Origin: Clostridiales bacterium
Lineage (GTDB): Bacteria; Bacillota; Clostridia; Saccharofermentanales; Saccharofermentanaceae
Length of the DNA stretch: 64,000 nt
NCBI GenBank assembly: GCA_017964005.1
Contig: JAGCSR010000056.1
Span: 85,276-149,275 of the forward strand
Direction: 5' to 3'
Shown here: piece after piece, positions 35,801 to 42,421 of the stretch
How the letters are laid out: every line of letters starts with the position of its first letter
Position numbering within the stretch: position 1 is the first letter of the stretch
The notes under the pieces: model-generated
Told to the model about the DNA's origin: nothing
Seen by the model: only the letters and a program-made list of their open reading frames with translations
Databases searched by the model: none
Translations under genes and position numbers: made by a program

Positions 35801-36565
35801 AACTATCTGGATGGAGGCATCCGTGTTGCCGAAGGCTCCAAAGTGACTTTCGAGGGCGAAGGATTCCTGTCCGTAAGTTCCGGGAATGAATGTCCATATG
35901 CCATAGGCAATGACTTTGCCTCAGGCCACGGCGATCTTGTGTTCAATCAGGACGGGACCATTACCATAAGGCTTGATGCCAGAGAGTGTGTGGGGATCGG
36001 CTCCGGTCTCGGCGGCAAGATCACGATAAGGCGCGGAAAGTATCTTATCGGACTTAAGGGCAGGAGCAGCATCGGTCTGGGATGCGATAAGGGGAATGCT
36101 GATATCAAGATGTCCGACTGTTATATCGATCTGGAGTATCAGGGCCGCTACGGCGTCGGCATCGGATCTCTGTCCGGCACGGCTGACATAGAAGCAAAGG
36201 ATATCAGGTTCAAAGCTATCCTTACCGGCGAGGTCCTTACCGGCGTGGGAAGCCTTCTGGGTGAGACCTGTGACATCAGGATAAGGGATGCCTTCATCAA
36301 CATATCGGGGAAGGGCGCAAAGTTCTGCGGCCTGGGTATGTCTTCCGAGTGCTGTGAGGGCGCGGACATCTCGATCGCGAATACCGCAGTATCCATCAGG
36401 GCGGAAGGTGCTAAGGTCCTGGCCTGCGGAAGCTTCCAGATCAATTCCAGACTCAATGTCAAACAGGCTTCGTTTACGGGAAGTATAGCAACGGGTCTTA
36501 AGACCGCGATAGGAATAGACAGGAAACAATTGAAGCAGAACGAAGTATCATGGGAGTACAAATGA
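32804..36565 (+). CDS. Cytosolic LacI-sensor/degenerate GGDEF/EAL protein with C-terminal beta-helix-like domain
   Basis: 1253 residues, no membrane span or signal peptide seen. Residues 1-290 follow the periplasmic-binding-protein-like sugar sensor of LacI regulators (..DVAVIGYDTNDEG..) but lack the HTH. A GGDEF-like region (470-640) reads GNGEL near 555, so cyclase activity is unlikely. The EAL domain (about 660-900) keeps YEALMRP, a TEHAE, DDYGTGYSN near 796, AEGIETEE and LVQGYF, the marks of an active cyclic-di-GMP phosphodiesterase. From about 910 to the end is a Gly-rich tandem strand repeat (VGIGSGLGG, IGLGCDKG, VGIGSLSG) like a parallel beta-helix. GAGAGGGAG precedes ATG 32804. It may tie a sugar signal to cyclic di-GMP and the pilus, but this is inference. 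Confidence 0.8.
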   Translation: MGKSGRKKIALLVGQAEEFSQTLFIDGFLSEAFANDCDVFIFSTYIKYQNTPQREVGEISVFDIPNWDVFDAAVVLADTIQTPGAVEKIEEDLHDRFDGEVIFIEKESRYFRTYRMDNYTSVKKLIDHLIDVHGYSDIAFLTGKSWHPHSQIRLKAYKDSLEEHGITVDEDNIYYGDFWYTSGESLADNLTSSERDLPRAIACANDLMAIGVANVLTRKGIRIPEDVAVIGYDTNDEGQHAPVPLTSAPVPMKQFGQYAAGAVMKLLSGIEPQPFTADVDLFIGGSCGCERDSAKPYYYTRDKWETAFSKGAVFSLFNNMDDDLLSQTSFTGLISTIFSYVYQIRDFEYFYICLNSDLADGGSTERPVSGFADTMIPVIRCGPEGFNQDHLDLKSRFATKDMLPEYSSDRDHPAVYYFMPLHFDDHVFGYSVISYPRPICVNDEYRAWLKSVSRGIEYYRRSDEVVRSNAILETGIVRDNLTGLFNYQGFVKQAETFVPTVKNNGGSVGVLVADIKYLSTINREFGRAEGDKAIMTVAGFLESTFRSRNSICLCMGNGELVGIKPVSDNNDSEVLDLRDEFLAKIDEYNSSAEPVYDLDVYCAIETGSPKNVDDLERMVNVAISRKNNLKAASNRIDSEVSLTEAEMDEARTVQSILDDGRIPYHFQPIVRMDTGKIYAYEALMRPEAAPTINPMTVLRYAEYLNRLYDVEKATFYNVLRIISENKDLLSSDKKIFINSIPGHMLKTEDMEQLKLILTRRPDSIVVELTEHAEMTDEELEELKEELSKAGVKIAVDDYGTGYSNVTNILRYMPDYVKIDRQLMSGIQDSPQKQHFVRDIIEFSHDNGIMALAEGIETEEELRTVIELGADLVQGYFIATPSSTMVDEIDPEVASLIAKNSTKHNLKGDIYTAGDETRIELETLAEDRIRKLIINSQGLSARNLVIMGMPSVTVPLEIVITDGYSGTVTLENVDIEQKSKEAPSIDILGDSEVKIILKGANYLDGGIRVAEGSKVTFEGEGFLSVSSGNECPYAIGNDFASGHGDLVFNQDGTITIRLDARECVGIGSGLGGKITIRRGKYLIGLKGRSSIGLGCDKGNADIKMSDCYIDLEYQGRYGVGIGSLSGTADIEAKDIRFKAILTGEVLTGVGSLLGETCDIRIRDAFINISGKGAKFCGLGMSSECCEGADISIANTAVSIRAEGAKVLACGSFQINSRLNVKQASFTGSIATGLKTAIGIDRKQLKQNEVSWEYK

Positions 36566-36993
36566 TTATGAAGACTTATGAAGTAACCGGTGAAGATAAG
36601 GACATGATCGCAAGAGCCTACGAGACTCTCAACAGAGCGAAGATCGAAGGGAATTACTTCCATACGGTCGGATGCTGTCTTAAGACGAAATCCGGCAACT
36701 TCTATACCGGAGTCAATTGCGACTGTATCCACGGATCCTGCGCCGAGTTCATAGCTGTAGGCAATGCGGTAAGCTCGGGCGAACACGATCTTGATACCAT
36801 CGTATCCGTGCACCCGGACGGCCCTTCCGGACTTTTCTCCCCCTGCGGCAACTGCCGTCAGATGCTCATGGAATATTCTCCGGATGTTAAGGTAATCCTG
36901 GCAGACGATGACGGCAATATCATCAAGACGGATATCGGTGAGCTCCTGCCCCTGGCATGGAAGAGACTTCCCACCGGAGATCTCATGCATTAA
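36562..36993 (+). CDS. Cytidine deaminase-family protein
   Basis: About 143 residues. The HGSCAEFIA and SPCGNCRQML motifs give the three cysteines and catalytic Glu of the zinc-dependent deaminase fold (CAE and PCxxC), as in cytidine or blasticidin-S deaminases. ATG 36562 forms ATGA with the preceding stop and has GGGAG five bases upstream; another ATG at 36568 is possible. It hydrolyses an amino-pyrimidine nucleoside by family; the exact substrate is not readable. Its stop overlaps the stop of the convergent GH13 gene. Confidence 0.88.
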   Translation: MIMKTYEVTGEDKDMIARAYETLNRAKIEGNYFHTVGCCLKTKSGNFYTGVNCDCIHGSCAEFIAVGNAVSSGEHDLDTIVSVHPDGPSGLFSPCGNCRQMLMEYSPDVKVILADDDGNIIKTDIGELLPLAWKRLPTGDLMH

Positions 36994-38330
36994 GCGATTA
37001 TCGCGCTGTCGTGTCCCTTCACGGTGACGGTCATGTTGTTGCCGTCTCTTGATACGGATATATCTCCCATTATGACATCATACTTGACGGATCCTTCCGC
37101 GTGGAATGTTACCGCAGCATCGTTGTCGTCGCAGTTTAATATGACAAATGCTTTCCTGCCGTCTAAGTCCCTCTCGAAAACAAACTGCCTGCAGGTTATG
37201 ACCTGAGGGACATAGGTCCCGCGCCTCAGCGCCGGCAATTCACGGTAGATCCTTCCGAGTTCCCTTATATGATCTGCAAGATCTGTACCGTATTCTTCCG
37301 TCCATCTGTCGGGTGTGAACTCGGGACGGAGATTGTCGTCGGACCCGTGCATCTTCTCCGCTTCGATCCCGAATTCCGATCCGTAATAGACGGAGGGGAT
37401 CCCCGGCATCCCGTAGAGCAGGGTATAACAGTTCTTAAGGTCATTCTTATCCTTGAGGACCGTTGCGAGCCTCGATACGTCGTGATTGTCAACGAAGGTA
37501 TAGAGGTTGATGGAAGAATAGATCCCGCCGTTGCCGGACTGCCTGTTAATGGAGTGGGCGATCTCAAAGTAGTTCTTGTCGTTATGTGATGACCAGATTC
37601 CCTTGAAGCATTCGTAGTTCGTCACCGAGTCCATGGCACCTTCGTGAGCCCAGCGGTTGTAGTCGCCGTGAATGATCTCTCCCATCAGCCAGACGTCGGA
37701 CTTGATGTCCCGGGTCTCCCGCTTCAATCTTTCTACGAATCCCATATTAAGGCAGTCTGCCGCGTCCAGCCTCAGGCCGTCGATGTCGAATTCGGATATC
37801 CACATCTTAACTGCATCCATCAGATAGTCGCAGACATGCCAGTTCGCGAGGTTGAGCTTTACCAGGTTGTAGCAGCCGTTCCAGCCTTCATACCAGAACG
37901 GGTCTCCCATGGGAGAGTTCCCGCCGAAGTTCAGATTTGCGAACCAGTCACAGTAGGGGCTTTGCCCCAGGTTTTGCTGTACATCCAGAAATTGCGGGAA
38001 CTTTCTGCCGGTGTGGTTGAATACTCCGTCCAATATGACCCGGAACCCTTCCTTATGAAGTTCTTCGCAGACTTTCGCGAAGTCCCCGTTTGTTCCGAGC
38101 CTTGTATCGATCTTCTTATAATCTACTGTATCGTAACCGTGGCTTTCGGATTCGAACACCGGTCCGAAAAGAACGGTATTGAAGCCCAGATCCTTCAGAT
38201 GGGGGATCATATCGATGACCTTCAGGATCCGGTGTTCCGTCTTGCAGCCCTCGTTGACCCTCGGGCCCCCCACAGCTCCTATGGGGTATATGTGATAGAT
38301 AAGCGCATTGTCATTCCAATTATCAAGCAT
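36990..38330 (-). CDS. GH13 alpha-amylase-family glycoside hydrolase
   Basis: 446 residues with no signal peptide, so cytoplasmic. The four GH13 regions are visible: GVFNHTG (region I), GLRLDAADCL with the nucleophile Asp (II), MGEIIHGD with the acid Glu (III), and FVDNHDVSRL with the stabilising Asp (IV). The N-terminus IYHIYPIGAVGGP resembles neopullulanase/cyclomaltodextrinase-like enzymes. It likely cleaves alpha-glucan oligosaccharides imported from outside; MalQ, encoded at 50.5 kb, could act on the same pool. ATG 38330 has GGAGAG upstream. Confidence 0.92.
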   Translation of the reverse strand: MLDNWNDNALIYHIYPIGAVGGPRVNEGCKTEHRILKVIDMIPHLKDLGFNTVLFGPVFESESHGYDTVDYKKIDTRLGTNGDFAKVCEELHKEGFRVILDGVFNHTGRKFPQFLDVQQNLGQSPYCDWFANLNFGGNSPMGDPFWYEGWNGCYNLVKLNLANWHVCDYLMDAVKMWISEFDIDGLRLDAADCLNMGFVERLKRETRDIKSDVWLMGEIIHGDYNRWAHEGAMDSVTNYECFKGIWSSHNDKNYFEIAHSINRQSGNGGIYSSINLYTFVDNHDVSRLATVLKDKNDLKNCYTLLYGMPGIPSVYYGSEFGIEAEKMHGSDDNLRPEFTPDRWTEEYGTDLADHIRELGRIYRELPALRRGTYVPQVITCRQFVFERDLDGRKAFVILNCDDNDAAVTFHAEGSVKYDVIMGDISVSRDGNNMTVTVKGHDSAIIA

Positions 38331-38472
38331 TATGGTCTCTCCTTACTCTTGATCCGACACATATTCTACCCCAAATCCCCTTTTGTTCATAATCTGCTGT
38401 TAAGTTTTGGTGACAAATAAAGATATCCCCCTTAAATCAACGATTTTTGTCCATTTTGCCGAGGCTTGTTTG

Positions 38473-38501
38473 TTGTTACATACATAAGTTAGTGTTAAAA
38501 T
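38473..38501 (+). promoter_or_regulatory. Sigma-A promoter of the Thr/Glu-rich lipoprotein
   Basis: TTGTTA (38473-38478), 17-base spacer, TAAAAT (38496-38501), 45 bases before the ATG. The same transcript could run on into the transglutaminase-like genes. Confidence 0.68.
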
Positions 38502-38545
38502 CGGTTCGTCAGATTAACTAATAAAATAAATAAGAGGTGGATAAC

Positions 38546-39142
38546 ATGAAGAGATTAAAGATCACGGCACTCATCGCAGCGCTCTGCCTGGCATTCTGCA
38601 TGACGGGATGCAATACCGCAGGACAGAATACTCTCCCTTCCGAGACGACTCCTTCCGAGACAACGACTGAAGCCGCAACCTCCGAGACAGAGACTACAAC
38701 GACGGCCGAAGAGACAACAACGACGACCACGACGGAAGAAGAGACAACTACGACTACTACAACAGAGGAAGAGACTACAACTACTACCACTGCTGAAGAG
38801 ACAACGACTACAAAGAAGCCCAAAGAGACTACGACCAAAGCCACAAAAGACACTAAAGATACCAAAGACACCAAGGATACAAAGGCTACCAAGGCAACAA
38901 AGGATACAAAGCCTGATGATCACAAGAAAGCAAAGTATGCAGGCATGAGTGACTTTGAGATCGCCGAGTCTTTCATCGGCAAGAAGGCCAAGGATCTCAT
39001 CAAGGTCCTCGGTGGCAAGCTTGAAGTAGTCCAGGCATGTGTCGATGATGTCGGAATGGCTATCATCAAGTATAAGGACTTTACAGTTCAGTGCGAGCAG
39101 AAGTCACCTGATGCCGACTGGATCGTTACTGAAGTATTCTGA
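38546..39142 (+). CDS. Thr/Glu-rich lipoprotein
   Basis: 198 residues. ATG 38546 is set by GAGGTGG seven bases before; a GTG at 38537 is too close to it. The lipobox FCMTGC ends the signal peptide (Cys near 22). Then comes a 100-residue linker made of Thr/Glu tracts (TTTTEEETTTT-like, residues 30-90) followed by Lys-Asp-Thr repeats (DTKDTKDT-like, near 95-115), an extended, probably O-glycosylatable or charged spacer. The C-terminal ~75 residues (MSDFEIAESFIGKKAKDL..) form a small folded domain of unknown function. It sits just upstream of the wall-binding transglutaminase-like family. Confidence 0.85.
   Translation: MKRLKITALIAALCLAFCMTGCNTAGQNTLPSETTPSETTTEAATSETETTTTAEETTTTTTTEEETTTTTTTEEETTTTTTAEETTTTKKPKETTTKATKDTKDTKDTKDTKATKATKDTKPDDHKKAKYAGMSDFEIAESFIGKKAKDLIKVLGGKLEVVQACVDDVGMAIIKYKDFTVQCEQKSPDADWIVTEVF
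38638..38915 (+). repeat. Low-complexity Thr/Glu and Lys-Asp-Thr coding repeats
   Basis: Short imperfect DNA repeats of ACN and GAR codons give blocks of Thr and Glu; the last part cycles through AAAGAYACY (Lys-Asp-Thr). Codon choice varies between ACA, ACG, ACT and ACC, so it is not a simple homopolymer of one codon. Confidence 0.8.
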
Positions 39143-39173
39143 TATATCCCTATAATAACCTGAAGGTGAGACT

Positions 39174-40493
39174 ATGAAAGATCTTAAGACTTTATTCCGT
39201 TCCATGACAGCTTTAGCAGTCGCAATGCTGGCTATAGGACTCATAACATGTTCTTCTGCCGATTGGGGCAGGACAGTTTGGGCTGATGAGACTGACGTTA
39301 CAACTGCCGCATCCGATGATGCCGGCGATGATGATGTCCTTAACGGATTCGTTAACGATAACGGAGAGACATTCTATTACCGGGACGGCAAGAAGGTTAC
39401 CGGATGGGTGGAAGATGACGGCGATAAGTATTATTTCTATAAGTCCTCCAAGTCCGGTTCCGGCGATCCTCATACGAAGGGCGCCCTGGCAACAGGCTGG
39501 CAGAACATAGACGGAGCAAAGTTCTATTTCTTCAAGTCCGGCAAGACTTCCGGCGGTGCTCCTCACAAGAAGGGTGCAATGGCTACGGGCTGGCAGCTGA
39601 TCGACAGCGAGAAGTTCTATTTCTATACGGAAGATACCGAAGTGTCCGGCAAGACGCGCGCCAAAGGGTCCATGGTGACCGGCTGGCAGACCATTGACGG
39701 CGCAAAGTACTATTTCTATAAGTCATTCAAGACCGCTTCCGGCAAGCCTCACCGCAAGGGGGCTATGGCTAAGGGCTGGCAGACACTTTCCAAGGAGAAG
39801 TACTACTTTTACCCGAGCGCTTCCGGCAGCCGCAAATCCGGAACCATGGCAACCGGCGGAGTAAACATCTCCGGCAAGGGATATGTTTTCGCGGATTCCG
39901 GCAAACTCGTCATGAAGGATATGCGAGGCTGGTATAAGGTCGGTGAAGATTACTATTTCTGCGACCGTTCCACAGGCAAGATGGTGAAGAACGACACGGC
40001 TCACGGCATCTACCTGCGTAATGACGGCAAGGCTCAGCTTACGGATTTTGCCAAGGAGAAGATCCCCGTAATGATCAGGGCCCGCGAGATCGTAGCCGAG
40101 ATCACGAATAAGAACGATACCCTGGCTCAGAAGAAGTGGAAATGCTATAAGTACATCGCAAAGTTCCCTTATATCTATAAGGATGCTCCTATCGGAGACC
40201 ATATCAAGAATAAGGATTACGCATGCTGGGATGCCCACTATGCCAATAACATCCTTAACGCATACGGTGACCAGAAGACCTGCGGCGGCGAGTGCAGTGC
40301 CCAGTCGGTTGCTTTGGGCTACCTTTTCACCGAGCTCAACTTCGGTAAGGTTACATTCAATACTTCATATACCCACGGCTGGATCGAAGTCAACGGTCTG
40401 TGCTACGATGCCCTGTTCATCAAGTCCAGGGGCATGGACTGGTGGGAGATGAAGAGCTACCCTGCAACTCCTTCCTTTACAGCTGTTATCTGA
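39174..40493 (+). CDS. Secreted protein with wall-binding repeats and a transglutaminase-like domain (paralogue 1)
   Basis: 439 residues with an N-terminal signal peptide (MTALAVAMLAIGLITCSS..). Five 31-residue repeats centred on (A/V)TGWQxIDGxKFYFYKS follow from about residue 75; they are aromatic, choline- or glucan-binding-like (CW_binding_1) units. The C-terminal domain has a Cys in GGECSAQS (residue 374), His in THGWIEV (401) and Asp in CYDALF (412), the Cys-His-Asp triad of transglutaminase-like enzymes. Such enzymes act as amidases or peptidases, or crosslink protein side-chains. It is the first of four tandem paralogues; the next starts 13 bases on. Confidence 0.8.
   Translation: MKDLKTLFRSMTALAVAMLAIGLITCSSADWGRTVWADETDVTTAASDDAGDDDVLNGFVNDNGETFYYRDGKKVTGWVEDDGDKYYFYKSSKSGSGDPHTKGALATGWQNIDGAKFYFFKSGKTSGGAPHKKGAMATGWQLIDSEKFYFYTEDTEVSGKTRAKGSMVTGWQTIDGAKYYFYKSFKTASGKPHRKGAMAKGWQTLSKEKYYFYPSASGSRKSGTMATGGVNISGKGYVFADSGKLVMKDMRGWYKVGEDYYFCDRSTGKMVKNDTAHGIYLRNDGKAQLTDFAKEKIPVMIRAREIVAEITNKNDTLAQKKWKCYKYIAKFPYIYKDAPIGDHIKNKDYACWDAHYANNILNAYGDQKTCGGECSAQSVALGYLFTELNFGKVTFNTSYTHGWIEVNGLCYDALFIKSRGMDWWEMKSYPATPSFTAVI
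39396..39850 (+). repeat. 93-bp wall-binding repeats in paralogue 1 (about five)
   Basis: Five units of about 93 bases, each beginning at the codons for (V/A)-T/K-G-W. They share long stretches at DNA level with the repeats of the 41239 and 42422 genes. Confidence 0.78.
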
Positions 40494-40506
40494 TAAGGGT
40501 GCCGGC

Positions 40507-41226
40507 ATGAAGAAGATTAGATCGGCGGCAGCTTTGGTTTTGATCCTTGCCCTGTCTTTGGGGTTTGCAGGATGCAGACCTGCTTTGGCAAAAGGACTTT
40601 TCGAGCAGAACGGCAATACGTGTTTTTATGATGACGAAGGCAAACTGGTCTACGAGAACATGAAGGGCTGGTATGCCATTGACGGCAAGTATGTCTTCAT
40701 CGACAGGACTTCCGGCAAACAGGTTAAGGGTCAGACGGTCAATAAGATCAACCTTGATGACGAAGGTTACGCAGTAATTGACGAATATGCGGAAGAAAAG
40801 CTTCCCGTATTAGTCAAGGCCAGAGAAGTGGTCGACGGCCTGAGGGAAGAAGGACAGTCCCAGGATGACCTTATCATGAAGTGCTACAAGTTCGTAGAGG
40901 ACATGCCCTACCTTCTTAAGGACTATCCCATTACTGACCATATGGGCGAATACAAGTGCTACGATGCCCATTACGCCAATAACCTCCTCAACGCTTATGA
41001 CGATCAGTTAAAGCTCGGCGGTGACTGCACATCTGATGCGGCGTGTCTTGCATATCTTCTTGATGCCGCAGGGCTTACCGAGGTCTTCTACCTGCACACG
41101 GAATCGCATGCCTGGGTCAAGGCCCGGGGGCATTTCTGGGATCCCCTCTATATTGAGACCAAGGGCATGGAGTGGTATGATATGCCGGAATATCCGGATG
41201 AGCCGGAATATACTGTCGAGATCTGA
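40507..41226 (+). CDS. Transglutaminase-like lipoprotein without repeats (paralogue 2)
   Basis: 239 residues. A lipobox LGFAGC shows it is a lipoprotein. Unlike its neighbours it lacks the wall-binding repeats; a short remnant (ENMKGWYAIDGKYVFIDRTSGK) leads into the domain. The triad is kept: Cys in LGGDCTSDA, His in ESHAWVKA, Asp in WDPLY. It keeps a common DAHYANNxLNAY block with paralogues 1 and 4. By family it could trim or crosslink surface peptides; membrane-anchored rather than wall-bound because of the lipid anchor. Confidence 0.8.
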   Translation: MKKIRSAAALVLILALSLGFAGCRPALAKGLFEQNGNTCFYDDEGKLVYENMKGWYAIDGKYVFIDRTSGKQVKGQTVNKINLDDEGYAVIDEYAEEKLPVLVKAREVVDGLREEGQSQDDLIMKCYKFVEDMPYLLKDYPITDHMGEYKCYDAHYANNLLNAYDDQLKLGGDCTSDAACLAYLLDAAGLTEVFYLHTESHAWVKARGHFWDPLYIETKGMEWYDMPEYPDEPEYTVEI

Positions 41227-41238
41227 GGTCGGAATGAA

Positions 41239-42405
41239 TTGAATATCGGAAGTCTTAGAATAAAGAAGATAACAGCGGCGGTCCTGCTTTGCGCAGCGGC
41301 GGCCGTTTGTATGTTTATCTTCCCCCGGGCCTCTTATGCCGGCACGGTGCCTGACGGATTCGTCAGCGAGGGCGGCAAGACCTATTACTATAAAGACGGC
41401 GTCCGCGTCACCGGATGGGTATCTTACAAGGGAGAGCGATTCTATTTTTACCGTTCTTCTTCAACATCTTCGGGGATAAGCCATTCCAAGGGTGCCATGG
41501 CAACAGGCTGGCAGCTCATAGACGGCGAGAAGTTCTATTTTTACTGCAGCTCGAAAACATTATCCGGAGAGCCTCACACAAAGGGTGCAATGGCGACGGG
41601 CTGGCAGACCATCGACGGAAACAGGTTCTATTTTTACCGTTCATCCAAAACGGCATCCGGAGATCCCCATACAAGGGGAGCGATGGCAACGGGCTGGCAG
41701 ACCATCGACGGCGAAAAGTTCTATTTCTACAAGACGGCCGCAACTTACGGAAGGTCGGGAGTAATGGCATCCGGGGCTGTCAATATAGAAGAGAAGGGAT
41801 ATGTTTTCGCGAAGACGGGCAAGCTCCTCGCCAAGGATATGCACGGCTGGTACAAAGTCGGAGGAGACTATTATTTCTGTGACCGCAAGACCGGAAAGCT
41901 CGCCTGCAATAAGACCGTCAACTGCATTAAGATCGGCGAGGACGGCAAAGCCGTTATGGATAAATATGCCGAGGAGAAGATCCCCGTCATGATAAGAGCA
42001 AGGCAGATCATAGAACAGATCTGTGATAAGGATGACACTCTCAAGGACAAGCAGTGGAAATGCTATGAATACGTAGCCGCCCCGCCTTATCTTTTCAAGT
42101 GCTATCCGCTCAAAAAATACAGGGATAAGTTCGCATGCTATACCGCGATCTATGCCAATAATATCCTGAATGCATACGGGGACCAGAAGAAGATCGGAGG
42201 AGACTGTGTAACGGAATCGGCCGCCCTCGGATATCTTTATAACGAACTGGACTTCGGTACCGTATATCTTTGCGACGACGGCGGTCACGCCTGGATAATG
42301 GTAGGTGACAGGACCTGGGACCCTTTGTTTGTGGAAGCGAAGGGCAAGCAATGGTATAATCGGAAAGGATATGCATACAGGTTTTTGAATAAGACCGAGA
42401 TATGA
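41239..42405 (+). CDS. Wall-binding repeat/transglutaminase-like protein (paralogue 3)
   Basis: 388 residues. TTG 41239 starts the protein; a nearby ATG is followed at once by a stop. The N-terminus is a Lys-rich start and one hydrophobic segment with a signal-peptide Ala-rich end (ASYAG). Four repeats TGWQxIDGxKFYFYxS follow from residue 57. The C-terminal triad is GGDCVTES (Cys), GGHAWIMV (His), WDPLF (Asp). It diverges from paralogues 1 and 4 around the block before the Cys (CYTAIYANNILNAY instead of DAHYANN). A 12-base gap separates it from paralogue 2. Confidence 0.8.
   Translation: MNIGSLRIKKITAAVLLCAAAAVCMFIFPRASYAGTVPDGFVSEGGKTYYYKDGVRVTGWVSYKGERFYFYRSSSTSSGISHSKGAMATGWQLIDGEKFYFYCSSKTLSGEPHTKGAMATGWQTIDGNRFYFYRSSKTASGDPHTRGAMATGWQTIDGEKFYFYKTAATYGRSGVMASGAVNIEEKGYVFAKTGKLLAKDMHGWYKVGGDYYFCDRKTGKLACNKTVNCIKIGEDGKAVMDKYAEEKIPVMIRARQIIEQICDKDDTLKDKQWKCYEYVAAPPYLFKCYPLKKYRDKFACYTAIYANNILNAYGDQKKIGGDCVTESAALGYLYNELDFGTVYLCDDGGHAWIMVGDRTWDPLFVEAKGKQWYNRKGYAYRFLNKTEI
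41407..41770 (+). repeat. 93-bp wall-binding repeats in paralogue 3 (four)
   Basis: Four units of about 93 bases of the same kind as those in paralogues 1 and 4. Confidence 0.75.
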
Positions 42406-42421
42406 CAAGAGGATCTTTAGG

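Noticed and set aside
38518..38892. Minus-strand frame of Val/Ser repeats opposite the Thr/Glu lipoprotein
   Set aside because: It is the antisense of the Thr/Glu codons, has no ribosome site, and the plus-strand gene has promoter, lipobox and RBS.
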